From Trichomonas tenax (lineage: Eukaryota; Parabasalia; Trichomonadida; Trichomonadidae): 25,774 bases of DNA. Shown here piece after piece: positions 1 through 10,900 of this stretch (position 1 is the stretch's first letter; each line of letters begins with the position of its first letter). A model generated the notes under the pieces. That model saw nothing but the letters and a program-made list of their open reading frames with translations. It was not told the origin of the DNA and made no database searches. The stretch is from NCBI GenBank assembly GCA_023091735.1, contig JALKBU010000752.1, forward strand, positions 1 to 25,774, given 5' to 3'. Both the position numbers and the translations under genes were made by a program.

Positions 1-120
1 TGTAATCTCTGAGTTGCTTATATCTGTTTTATCATTTTCTTTAGATTTAATTAAAAAATCGTATTCATTTAATTGCTTAATACCCCATTTCTTCATTAGC
101 TTAGGCGAAACGATTGCCAT
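1..120 (-). CDS. Possible partial CDS running off the left edge
   Basis: On the minus strand an ATG at 120-118 opens 40 codons that stay open to the window edge. The predicted start reads MAIVSPKLMKKWGIK and continues with a mixed charged and polar composition that looks more like protein than translated AT-rich spacer. The first in-frame stop upstream lies 12 codons before this ATG, so it is the only plausible start. I do not recognise the family. It could be the 5' end of a gene lying to the left, or a detached piece of the broken minus-strand gene at 298-1248, from which it is separated by the inverted-repeat element at 183-299. Forty open codons are weak evidence alone. Confidence 0.25.
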   Translation of the reverse strand, partial: MAIVSPKLMKKWGIKQLNEYDFLIKSKENDKTDISNSEIT

Positions 121-182
121 ATATATATAATCTCTTTCTTCCAAATAAAAAAATTAAATTATTTTAAAAATTAACTTAAAAA

Positions 183-299
183 TTAGTTGCTCGGATTTAT
201 TGTTTATATATAGTGTTTGGAATACATCCTTTATATATATATATATATAGTGTTTGGAATACATCCTTTATATATATGTTTACAAAATCGGACAACTAA
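183..299. mobile_element. Short inverted-repeat (MITE-like) element
   Basis: The left end reads TTAGTTGCTCGGATTT (from 183) and the complement of the right end reads TTAGTTGTCCGATTTT (from 299). The first seven bases match exactly and the following CGGATTT/CCGATTT block is nearly the same. These imperfect terminal inverted repeats enclose about 117 bp of TA-rich DNA with no coding capacity. It sits exactly where an otherwise open minus-strand frame (298-1248) ends, as if it interrupted that gene. No target-site duplication is visible (left flank ends in A-rich sequence, right flank is CCCCCT), so mobility is inferred only from the inverted ends and position. It may simply be a chance imperfect palindrome. 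Confidence 0.35.
205..278. repeat. Two-copy 37-bp tandem repeat
   Basis: The unit contains TAGTGTTTGGAATACATCCT flanked by TA runs. It occurs twice in direct orientation with a 37-bp period (TATATATAG begins at 205 and again at 242). The copies appear identical, so the duplication is recent or maintained. It lies inside the inverted-repeat element at 183-299. Slippage in the TA runs is a simple mechanism for it. Confidence 0.9.
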
Positions 300-1248
300 C
301 CCCCTCGCTCTACTACTAGATTAATAATGTCTTTCTTGTGATAAATCATATATGTTCTTGAAACATCTTCAATGTGAGGTGATATTTTTGATGGATTCTC
401 TGTTCCAACAATGATCTATGTCAAATATGGCATCTTTCTAAGGAAAGCGTTCGTGATAAAGTTAAACGATGATTTCAGTGTTTCAATGGATTCGACAGGA
501 ACATAACTAATTGACGAATTACAAAATGGAACAACCAGAGAGTTGATTAAGAATGTGTTTTGATCATTAACACTTGTTATAAGCTGTTTCACATATTCAG
601 GACAGTCTAATTTATAAATTTTCCATTTTTCAATAATCTCGTACATTAATTAATTTATCATCATCTTCATCGCATTTGACCATAAAAGGCCTGAACTCGC
701 ATCCCATAATGATATTCCTGAAAAATTTAGTGAAATAGTGGATCGTGAAAAGTGGACGCGCAAAATAACTTCCTTGAAGCTCATCACGTTTTGATATTTT
801 TTGTACTAATTCGACATAGTCGGCAATACAATATGAATAACTTAAAGAACTGAATAGACTTGTGATGGTTGAGAAAATGACTGAATCTGTAGAATTACGA
901 TTCTCAGATATATATGAGATGAGGATATCTGCAAATTTGCCTTTGTTTTGCATCATTGTGGATGATATATTTGACAATGAGTTAATTTGCGCATTCGAAA
1001 GATCTTTATTTTTTTGTCCAATTATTAATATCTTGGAATTTGCTAGATAAGGATCCAGAACTATCGTTATTTATCTTCATTCCAAGTCTATGAAGATATA
1101 ATCGCTTCTTACAATTCAGAATAATATCGATCACTATTGCTTGATTTTGAATGATCATTTCATTTACTTGTGAATCATAGTACACATTGAATACATACTC
1201 TTGCTTCAGCTTGCTTTGTATCTTGTTAACTTTTTCATGAAATTCCAT
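298..1248 (-). pseudogene. Broken protein-coding gene of unknown family
   Basis: Three collinear minus-strand open segments (1248-1006, about 1008-630, 646-416) are offset by one base at each junction. The first begins with a good ATG (MEFHEKVNKIQSKLKQEYVF). The first junction coincides with a 7-A run (1015-1009 on this strand): removing one A changes the TAA at 1008-1006 into a continuing frame (WTKNKDLSNAQ). The second junction is at about 640-650. After the TAG closing the third segment, the same frame stays open for about 39 more codons (IIVGTENPSKISPHIEDVSR) and stops at 298-296, at the edge of the inverted-repeat element. The conceptual product is about 300 residues, with no signal peptide or membrane segment seen and no family recognised. 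Two frameshifts plus an internal stop make decay more likely than sequencing error, though the A-run shift alone could be an error. Confidence 0.55.
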
Positions 1249-2832
1249 TAAGATATTGGAATTACTTTGAATAAAAATGATGTGAAACTATAAAACTATA
1301 ATAAACATATCCAAATAAATCGATATGTGCGATAATTTGTGAATGAAATTAATAAGAAAAGCGGTACTGACCCTGAAAACCTTTTGGTGCACATTTTGAC
1401 TAAAATTAGAATGCAATTTGATAAATTTTCATTCAGTGAATTGATATATCTTTGAATTAAGTTGAACTAAGTAAATTTTATTTCAAAACACCAACATTTG
1501 CTTTAAACTGCGTGGCAATACAGACCATCAATTTGTCTTTGTTGTCTCAATCTTGTAGTGTTTCTAATCAATAATAATGAATTTTGAAATTTCTATATAT
1601 GAAATTTATACAATTTAAAGTATATAAATGTTATGAACATAAACAGTATAGTTCAGTTATGAATGTGTCAGTGAAATTAACAGATATTTTGTTGAACAAA
1701 TTTATAAAATCTTGATATTGAAATGAAGTAGTAATGATACAAGTTTTGCTATCAATTGGCAATTCAATTTTTCCTCATGATGTTTTTTGTTGCGGATTGG
1801 TTTAATATTTTCTTTTAATTCTATGAAGAACTACAGAGACAATGCTTTCACCAGTATGCATTATCCCAAAACAGCTGATCGTATAGTGAATTTGGTTGAA
1901 TAAAATAATTTTTCTAGTTGTTTTCGAAGAATTTGATAAATATTTACAGCTGCTAACCAATTGATGCAGTTTCTATGTGATGAAATTATATCATTATAAA
2001 GATATTATTGATATTCGAAATTGATTAAAAAAAATGGGCTTGATTTAGCTGAAAGATCGACAGGATAAGAAAAACGCAGTAAAATTATGAGAATCGATGC
2101 TTGGATTTCTGAATATTTATGTTTAACAAACGAAGATCTGAGAGACTTATCCCTTTGTCAAGTAAATGTCATTTGCCATGTAAACATTATTTAATTTTGA
2201 TTTTTCAATTTTGGCCAATTATTAATATTATAAAGAAATTTCCATCTCTATATGTAGCGCCTTTACAAGAAAGTTATTTTCATGAAATGGAATCAATAAG
2301 TAACATCTTGATCATAGACATGAAATCAATTATCAATTTCAGCATTATAATGCTCTCATCAACCATCAATATCATTTATCATTGCTTGCGATTGATCTGA
2401 ATGAAGATGATGATAAAGAAATTATGACAGCTAATATTGATGCTTGATGAGGATAGTGATTTTAAAAATCATTATGAATGCAGAGAATTTTAAAAAAATC
2501 CTTAAAGGTAATGATATAGCAAAAATGATGTGATAACTATTTACTAATATTACAACTTCATCGAGTGAACATAGTTGAAAATTTAATGCAAGCTTGCATA
2601 TATATGCGGATAACTCTATTCTATTATCCTTCCACCCGGCCAATCGTACATAGACTGTGATCAATTTTCTAAACTCATTGTGAAAATGTCGGGAATTGTT
2701 TCAAAAAAAAATACACAAGGACTGCAAAGCTAGTGACTGCATAAGTAGGTCGTATGTTGTTAGAGCAATTTCTATCTGGTACAAGAACATCAAAGTGGAA
2801 ACCCAATTAGAATAAATTTTAAAGCAGTATGA
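1249..2832. other. AT-rich spacer with degenerate coding-like patches
   Basis: This 1.6-kb stretch has no convincing gene. The longest plus-strand ATG frame (2119-2400, 93 codons) starts MFNKRRSERLIPLSS and becomes dominated by Ile, Phe and Tyr. The neighbouring frame contains a short open patch from 2089 (MRIDAWISEYLCLTNEDLRD), and another frame near 2340-2450 reads HYNALINHQYHLSLLAIDLN followed by acidic residues. Such protein-like patches in shifting frames suggest an old, badly decayed plus-strand gene between about 1790 and 2540, but no family can be named. An apparent 77-codon minus-strand frame at 2664-2431 begins at TTG and looks like noise. Confidence 0.4.
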
Positions 2833-3581
2833 ATTAACTCCAAACACTCAACAGCTATCGAAACACGAATAACTGAATTTTTTGGTTGCTCCTCCTTGAT
2901 AAACATTATAAATACATGCAATATTGAACGTATTGGATCAGATGCATTTTCAGGCTGCAATTGCATTAGAGGTCCATTGAATATCAATAGCACTGTTTTG
3001 ATAGGAAATAATGTATTTTCAAGGTGTTCAAACTTAATTAATCTAAAAGAAATAAAATCATTGAGCATAATTAATAGAAATGTATTCTCTGGATGTCATA
3101 ATCTTCTTGGACCTATTTCTCTCGAAAACGTTTCTTTCATATTTTCTGGAGCTTTTCATCAATGCAAGAATTTGGCCTCTGTTATGTTCTCTGACAAACT
3201 ACAGTTCATAGATACAAACGCGTTCTATGGATGTAGCAAGTTGACAAGCATAACAATAACAAGTCAGTTCATATATATATAAGTGATTATGCATTCTCAA
3301 ATATTCAAAAGTTGACATTATCTCATCCGATATTTGTCAACAACTCAATATCATACTCTCTTGATAATAACTTCAACATATATTTGCTATCACTCAATGA
3401 AACGAATATAACTAATGTGAGATCGATATATGATGTTGCAAAAAGTGTTTTTGTTTTTTGTAATTATTCACACAGTTTGATATTTGGAAGCAAAGTTACA
3501 AAATTATGTCCATCGCCTCCAACAGTGATATTTAAGCCTCTAAAACCTATTTTCAACTATATTCGTGTTTGTATTCCATAA
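2833..3581 (+). pseudogene. BspA-like leucine-rich-repeat protein, frameshifted
   Basis: Translation from 2833 gives about five tandem LRR_5 (BspA/TpLRR-type) repeats of 23 residues with the hallmark pattern AFxGCxxL: SDAFSGCNCI, NNVFSRCSNL, RNVFSGCHNL, GAFHQCKNLASV and NAFYGCSKLTSI. The frame then stops at TAA 3280-3282 in an AT run. Deleting one TA unit there restores SDYAFSNIQKLTLSHP and a further 90 or so codons ending at 3581. The joined product therefore has a sixth repeat and an LRR-free C-terminal segment ending in FNYIRVCIP. No initiator ATG precedes the first repeat: an in-frame TGA lies at 2830-2832, so the 5' end is missing as well. In trichomonads this family is large and often surface-associated. 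No signal peptide or membrane anchor is visible in this copy. Confidence 0.8.
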
Positions 3582-3830
3582 TTTACTCTGTAAAGAAAAC
3601 TTTTATGAGAATAATAAACCTAAATTAGAAAATGGCATTTTTTGTGCGCTTTCACGCCCGCAAAACGTTCAACTCATTTCAAAAAAATTGTCATGTAAAC
3701 TAACAATCAATTTTGGTTATTAGATATGAACCAAAATGATAACAACCTTTTCTAACGATAACACCATAAGGAAGTGCTTCTGCAGGTATTCAGGAAGCAA
3801 GAAAAACAATTAAAAGCGGCTATTTTCACG

Positions 3831-4304
3831 ATGCAATTCCGAAAACAAGTCTTTGTCTCCCAAAATTTTTGGCAAAAATTTTACATGGGTGAAAAAGAAG
3901 AGGCACAATTCTCTCAGTTCACGATTGTCGTAAAAGCAAACACGACAAAACAGCTAGAATACGAGCAGGAGGGTGATGACTGCCTCCTTACAAACGTCAA
4001 ATTGTTGAATTGCAAGGATAAGAAGCCAGTTAAAGTTTACCTTAAGATCAAGGACTTCAAGGATGAGACATCAGCAGAGGAGGCCAAGATGCAAACTCGC
4101 AAGGATGAATTGATCACTCTGAACAAAGTTGGTGAAGAAATTGAGATCGAACAATATCTTCCATATTCAATGAATCCATCAGTAATTGTTGAAGGAAACG
4201 GTGATGTCGAGATTACAGGAGTTTTCGCCGACAAGGGAATGATTCAACTCGATGAATACGAAGAAGAAGAGTATATTATAGAGGAAGAAGATGCCGAAGA
4301 ATAA
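3831..4304 (+). CDS. Nucleoplasmin-like histone chaperone
   Basis: A 157-residue protein starting MQFRKQVFVSQNFWQKFYMG. The first 130 residues fit the nucleoplasmin-like core fold: an NFWQ...Y strand near residues 12-18, FSQFTIVV around 28-35, a KPVKVYLKI strand around 70-78, and the closing VEGNGDVEITGVF, which corresponds to the conserved G-x-V-x-L-x-G-x-F element of NPL domains (as in nucleophosmin and the N-terminus of nuclear FKBPs). An acidic tail (DEYEEEEYIIEEEDAEE) follows, typical of a histone-binding chaperone. Such proteins form pentamers that hold histones in the nucleus. I chose the ATG at 3831: the frame extends upstream to a GTG at 3774, but there is no ATG before 3831. TTTTCACG immediately precedes the ATG and loosely resembles the trichomonad initiator (TCAYW). 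No FKBP domain is attached. Confidence 0.7.
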   Translation: MQFRKQVFVSQNFWQKFYMGEKEEAQFSQFTIVVKANTTKQLEYEQEGDDCLLTNVKLLNCKDKKPVKVYLKIKDFKDETSAEEAKMQTRKDELITLNKVGEEIEIEQYLPYSMNPSVIVEGNGDVEITGVFADKGMIQLDEYEEEEYIIEEEDAEE

Positions 4305-4926
4305 GCTATAACATAAAATGTTGAAGTTCATCTGTTTTTAAAGAGATCTTTATCTCTTTATTTTTTAAAATACGCTAACAACCGGGTTCGAATCATATAA
4401 ATGCTTTCAAACAAAATAAGAATAGTACGTTGATAATATATACAAAACAAATACATCAAAATCAAGTTGAATAAATTTATATTCAACAATCAATTAGAAA
4501 CACTCATTGAAAACTTCACAGATATACCATTTTTCAATGTATCTGCTTCATTTCATTATCATTATTCAGACTTCAATTTTTCATAAATAATTCTACAATT
4601 CAAGCTTGAGAAACAGCTACATAGCTAAAGCTAGTAGAAAGAGTATCAATATCTTTATGATCATTGTCCATTTATAAAAACATTTTCTATTCTAAAATAT
4701 ATTTTCTTTTTCAAGTATGTATATGTGATAAACATTCATAAAATGATGTTTCAATTATTATCTGATATATATTTTTGTTAAATGAATGTTTCAATAAAAA
4801 ACATTTTTTTCATATCTTGTAATAATCGTTTTTGATCAAAAAATTGATTATAATATTTATATGCAGGACAAGGATATTGATTTGGCAGTACTTTGAAGCA
4901 AAATTTTTAAAAGTGCCCGTTTAAAA
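4305..4926. other. Intergenic spacer with three hairpins
   Basis: This 620-bp AT-rich spacer follows the nucleoplasmin-like gene and precedes the giant coiled-coil gene. No ORF of note is present. It holds three perfect inverted repeats: 4339-4360 (9-bp stem, listed separately), 4466-4487 (GTTGAATA/TATTCAAC, 6-base loop) and 4505-4539 (CATTGAAAA/TTTTCAATG, 17-base loop). A GGTTCGAATC string at about 4384-4393 resembles a tRNA B box but has no tRNA around it. ATAAAATGTTGAAG at 4313-4326 resembles the 3'-end signal seen after other genes here. No initiator-like TCAYW is evident next to the ATG at 4927. Confidence 0.6.
4339..4360 (+). terminator. 3'-UTR stem-loop after the nucleoplasmin-like gene
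   Basis: TAAAGAGAT, a CTTT loop and ATCTCTTTA form a perfect 9-bp stem 34 bases after the stop codon, followed directly by a T run (TTTTTT). In a eukaryotic gene this would be a 3'-UTR or 3'-end-processing element rather than a bacterial-type terminator. Function is inferred from position and symmetry only. Confidence 0.4.
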
Positions 4927-7900
4927 ATGAATGAAGAAAAATATCCTGTTGCTAATTTGATTTTTAATGATGACCTAATCGAAGAAAGGTCGAAAGAAAG
5001 CGACGTATCATTGGTTACAAGTGCTATTTTCAATTATTCGCCGAAATTTGGAAGAATAATTCGAATAGAGCCACTCAAACGGTTCACTAATATCAATGAA
5101 ATAAGTCTAATTGGACATGGAATTGAAAGCATTAAGCAATTACAGAGCTTGTCGCATCTAAAAAGATTGAACTTATCTTATAACAACATTTCAAGTCTTT
5201 CAGATATATGCAAAATGACAAACCTTCAATATTTAGTACTTTCGCACAACAATATTACATCAATTCCATCACAAATTCGACAATTAACGAAATTGCAGAC
5301 TTTAAAAATAGGTTTCAACCTGATTGAAGATAAAAACGTGATACTAAACTTACAGCCATTAGCAAATCTCACTTCATTTGATTGCGAAGGAACAAAAATA
5401 TTTTCGAGTAATTCTTCTCTTTTATTCATTATCTTTACTATTCCACAGCTCGATACTTTAAATATGAAGTCAATACAACTCGAAGAACGCCGTCTTGCAT
5501 CAGAACGATTTGGACGCGATCAGTTGAATGAATTATATCAAGAAAATCAAAGTCTTCAAGAAGAAAACGACAAACTTCATGAAGAGATTGAGTTGCTGTC
5601 TAAGAACGCATCTGCAAAGGAAGATATTGAAAATGAGAATACGCAGGCAATGCAAGAAATCGATGATCTCAAGAAACAGTTGAAACAACAATCAGAAACA
5701 TTAAATCAATATGTTCTCGACATCACAACAGAACGCGCACGAAATAATGATTTAGAACAGAAGCTCCAAGAGCTGCAGTTTCGTGGTGTATCAACACCAG
5801 AACAATATGGCTTTGATGTCGAGGAATATCATCGATTGAAGAATGAGAATTCACAAATGAAGAATGATATTCAAAGATTGACTGAAATGAATGATGAAAA
5901 TGGTTCTAAAATACAAAATCTAATATGGCAGCTTCAGGAAAAGGATCAGAAGTTCGATGAACTTTCTCACATGTTCGATGATAATCAATCTAATCTAAAA
6001 GATTATCAAGGAAATTTGCTAAAATTGCAAAATGAAAATACAGCACTTGAAAAAGAAAAATCAAACTTGCAAGCAGAAATACAGCAGAAGATGATGTTTA
6101 TTGAAGAATTACAAACAAATCTGCGACAAGTAGAAGAAAATTCGCGAACTGTTTATAAAAGCAGTCAATCAAAATCTTCTCTCACTGATGAACGCTTAAA
6201 AACACTTCAGCAGCGCTACGATCAAGTGGGCAAAGAGAAGGAAGATATATCGAAGACACTTGACCAAGCGAAGCAGCTGTTCATTGATCAGCAGGGCAAA
6301 TTAATTGCTTTACAGAACGAAAATGCAGAATTAAAGCAGAAATTAAATGAAAAAATCGATGACGATAATTCATCGCTTTCAAACATTTTCACGAAATTGC
6401 AAGATGAGACAGCAAATCATTACAGCGAGATTGAGAGATTGACGTCAAGCAATAATGAGCTTTCACACCAAGTTCAATATTGGAAAGAAAAACTCACGCA
6501 GTTAGAGAAACAAACACAAGAAATGAACGAAAATTTGCGAAGATCATTAATTGAAAATATAACAAATGAAAACATTCTTCCATTGCAGCAAAGCCTTAAT
6601 GACAAAGATGATCAGATTCGTGAGTTGATGACGCAAATACAAACTCTTCAAACAAAGTGTGATGACTTGGAAAGCAAAGCAAAACAGAAAGATATACAAA
6701 TAAAGAAATTGATCAAGAAATTAGAAAACGAAGAAAAGAGAAACAAAGATTTAACACTTCAAATCGTCAATGCTGAAGATCCAAAGAAACAACAACAGCA
6801 ACAGCAACAAGCTGCAATGCAGGAAAGAATTAATGAATTAGAAAACGAAATATCATCATTAAAATCGGATATTTCAGCGAGTGATAAAAGATATCAAAGT
6901 TTGGCTAAATCCAATCAAATCCTTAAAAACGAAAATAACGACGCACACAATACAATTCTAGCATTACAGGAGGAAATAAAGCGTATTTCAGATAATGCAG
7001 ATCTAACAAGTAAAATTGAAGATCAAGAAAAAGAAATCAACGAATTAAAGCAATACAATGCCAAACTTGAAACAACAATATCAGGCGTATCAAAAGAAAA
7101 CGAAGAATTGCTACATAACCAGAACAAAGCATTGAGACAGATGGTGTTTAAATTGGCCAAAGAAGTGTCTCCGAATGCAGTGCACTCGAGTTCATTCAAC
7201 AAAATGGCAGACGAGTTCAACATGATGTCGCAAGCATTCACGGATTTGAGTAATTTGAAGGAAGCACTGAGAAATCAGTTAGAACGAATAGACTCCAAAG
7301 TTTATGCATTGACAGCAAGTTACAACATTCAAACAACTAACGATACCGTTAAAGCGCTTACAGAGCTTGAATCGCTTCTTAAGGATGAAAAAAGAAAGGC
7401 AACGAAAACAACAACAGACTTCAGCAACAAAGTCGAAGAACTTGCTGAAATGATTGATGTTCTCCAGTCAGCGAATGTTAAATTGACTGAAGAAAACAAA
7501 AAGCAAAGCGCTGAAATCGATCGTTTGGCAGGAATCGAAGAAAACGCGGAATCTCTCAATGAAAACTTAAATGCTGCATATCAATTAATTAACCAATACG
7601 AACTTGCAAATTCAAACTCAGAATATGCACAGCAAATGAGTCGAATCAAAAAACAATTGAAAGAGAAACAGAAGAGGATTCAGAAGTACAAATTATCGGT
7701 GAATGAATTGCGAGATGTCAAATATGAAAATGAAAGTCTAAAGAAGGATATTGACAACTTAAATTCAGAAATAGGACATCTTAAAAGATCACTTAAGATT
7801 GCAAGTTCTAAACTTGATAATTTCGAAGAACTCCAACAAAAATGTTGCGGCATGGAAGATCAAATTGCCAATTTACTTTCTAAAGCAAGGCGCTTGAAGA

Positions 7901-10900
7901 TGGACAAAGATTCATTGAAGAAGACAATCGAGGAACTTCAGAAAGCGAATAATGATAAAGATAATGTTATAGAGAATTACAAAGAACAGCTCACATCACA
8001 GATGGACATTCTTGGACAATCGCAAAGCATTATTGATTCAGCAAACGACAAAACTAAGAAAGATAGTTCTGCAATTCGTGATCTTCGTGAGCAGTTAACT
8101 AAAGCTTCTCAAAGCATTGATGAAATGCGTAATAAAGCAGCAGAATGTGAACAACGCGAAAAGCTTACAAGAGAAAACATGTTAAAGATTCAACAGAAGA
8201 TTGTCGAAGTAAGTAAAGTTATAATTCTACATGAATCGCATGTGAGAATTGCAGATAATATTCTTCAGTCAATTAATGATTTAGATCTGTTTATCAAAGC
8301 TTTCCAAGATAAAGATATTGTTGCAAATCAATTGAGAGAATCTCTCAACAACCAAAACAAAGAAATAGAAAATTGCAACACGGAAATTGCTAAAATTATT
8401 TCAGAAGCAAGTCAAAAACTTGTGACAGAAAAAGACACCAAATCACTTCTAAACATTACTCAAGAATTTATGAGATCTCAGAACAACCAAATCAATGAAG
8501 TTAAATCGCAAATCATCCAAATCATTAAAACATCATCAACATTCAAGCCAACTCTTTCATCAAATTATACTGAGTTGTTTGACATAATCAAAGAGATTAT
8601 CAGTGATCACGAGTCCACAGAGAATAAACTTGCGAGCGAAATTAACTATTTGAATGATGTTCTTAGTCAACTCGATATTAAAAACACAGATCTTTCACAA
8701 CAGATATCAGAACACAGGAAAGGATATGAAATACTTAAACAGAAACTTGATGAAGCATCACACATCATTGAAGGAAAAGAAACAGATGTTATGCAAGAGA
8801 AGAATCAAACTAATGAATTCATCGGTCAAGCGAAAGCAAAGATTTCACGCCTCGAAAGGAAACTTTCAGAATCAAATTCTCTGAATAAAGAAATGCAACA
8901 AAACATTGAGCAACTCAAACAAAAGATTTCAGAATCAGAGACACAACTCAAGGAGCAGAAATCAAATGAAAGTAAGATTAATGGAGAATTGCAAAAAAAG
9001 GTTTCAGAAAACAAAGAATTAAAGAAACAAATCTCATCGTTGCAATCAAACTTACAGTTAATCGAGAAGCAGAATGAAGCAAAGATCAATTATTTGAATA
9101 ACTTATTAAATAACGCAAAGTCTGAGTTGCAGAAACTTAAAGTTATTTCAGAGCAAAATGAGAAATCTTTGAAAGAATCTTTAGACCAAAGACAAAAAGA
9201 AATCGAAAGTCTTTCAACAGAAATCAAGCACCATAAAGACGAATTATCAAAGCAAAATGAAGAGATTACAAAACAGAACCAAAAATCAAATCAATTAACA
9301 GAAGAAAAATCAAATCTATTGGTTAAAATCGCTAAACTTGAGTCCGATAACAAGGTTTTGTCTGATCAAATCGCATCACTCAAATCTCAATTATCAACAT
9401 CAATAAATGAAAAGAAGATTCAAGAAGACGAATTAAAGAATCGCGTCAAAGAATTAACAAATCTTCAGGAAGAGCATGAAAAGCTTCTTAAACAAAATCA
9501 TGAACGAGAACACTCAAATCAGAAAGAAAAATACGAAACTGAAATTGCAAACCTCACGAAAGTTATTCAAGAGAGTGACTATACAATCAATGAGTTACAG
9601 GAATCATTGGTTAATAAAGAAAAAGCGCATAAGAAGTTATTGAGTCGAATACAAAAGAAGTATTCTCAACTCGAAGGCAAAGTTGAACAATCAGAAGATA
9701 AATGCACTTCATATGAGAATAAAGTTAAAGAATTGAAAGCAATTATTTCTCAACAAGAAGAGATCAAGAAACAAATGGATGAAGATCAAACGAAACTTGT
9801 AAATGATATAAATCAAAAGGTTGAAAATGAAAAGTTAAATTATGCAAATCAACTCAAAGATCTCGAAACACAAATGCAGGTTGTCATAGAACAGAAGAAA
9901 TACGATGAGGAACAGATAGCAAGTCTCTATAACGAAATCGAAACAATGAAGACAGCACTAGAAAAAGCTGCATCGCAAATCGACAAGAAATCAAAGAAAA
10001 TCGAGAAAATGAAGAAACAACTCGGACAGGCTAAAACAACATTAGAAACAATGCACGAAGATATTGTTGAGCGCGATAATAAGATAGAAGAGTTGCAACA
10101 ATTAACAAATCGTGTTGATAAACAGAAAGTCCAAATCAATGAAACAAATGATGTGATATCGAAGTTGAATGCAGAAATTGCATTGAAAGACCAAAAACTC
10201 TTCGAACTTGAAGTTCTCCAAAAGAAATTATCACAATTGCAAGCGAATCTGGATAAATCATCATCTGATTATGAGCAAAGTCAGAATGAGTACGCAAATC
10301 TCAAAAAGATTTATGATGAATTGCATAAAGAAAATGAACAGCAAAAGCAAGAAATTTCAACATTAGAGAATGATTTAAATTCAGAAAAGAAGCATAGTGA
10401 AGATATTAGAAATATCTTACATTCCAAATCTGATGAAATATCGATTAAAGATGCAAAACTTCAAGAAATATCTCAAGAAGTTCAAAGATTGCAAAAAGAA
10501 TCAAATGATTTCAAGAAGAAAGCCGATGATTTGTCATCTAATGTCGAACGAAAGAATGCTATTATTGAAGACATGAAATCTCTTTTACTCAATCAAAAGG
10601 CTGAAAACGAAGCATTATCTAAATCTAACTCAAATTTAAAGTCAAAGATTGATTCATTGTATCTCGAAATTAAAGAAGTTAAGCATAAGAATGATGAATT
10701 CGAAAGAAGTATTGCGAAATTTGATATCGAAAGAGCTCAATTACAATTGGCAATTCGTGACAAAGAAATGAAGATCAAAGATGAATCGGCTTCAAAGCTT
10801 TTGTTCGAAGAAAAACTTGAAAACATGACTAAAGAAAATGAGAGTTTAAAGAACCAAATTGCGAAGAAAGATGGAGAAGTTAGTACATTGTCGCAATCCA

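Noticed and set aside
1829..1840. ACAGAGA string resembling U6 snRNA
   Set aside because: The following bases do not match the U6 conserved core, and no surrounding structure was seen.
2431..2664. 77-codon minus-strand frame
   Set aside because: It starts at TTG, is rich in Ile and Leu from AT-rich DNA, and has no recognisable motif.
2790..3068. 92-codon minus-strand frame
   Set aside because: It is the antisense of the BspA-like LRR repeats, which are clearly coding on the plus strand.
3774..3830. N-terminal extension of the nucleoplasmin-like protein from a GTG
   Set aside because: GTG is not a normal nuclear start, the extension has no domain similarity, and the NPL fold begins right after the ATG at 3831.
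4375..4400. GGTTCGAATC resembling a tRNA T-loop/B box
   Set aside because: The flanking bases (CCGGG and CATAT) do not pair as a T stem, and no A box, anticodon arm or acceptor stem is found upstream.
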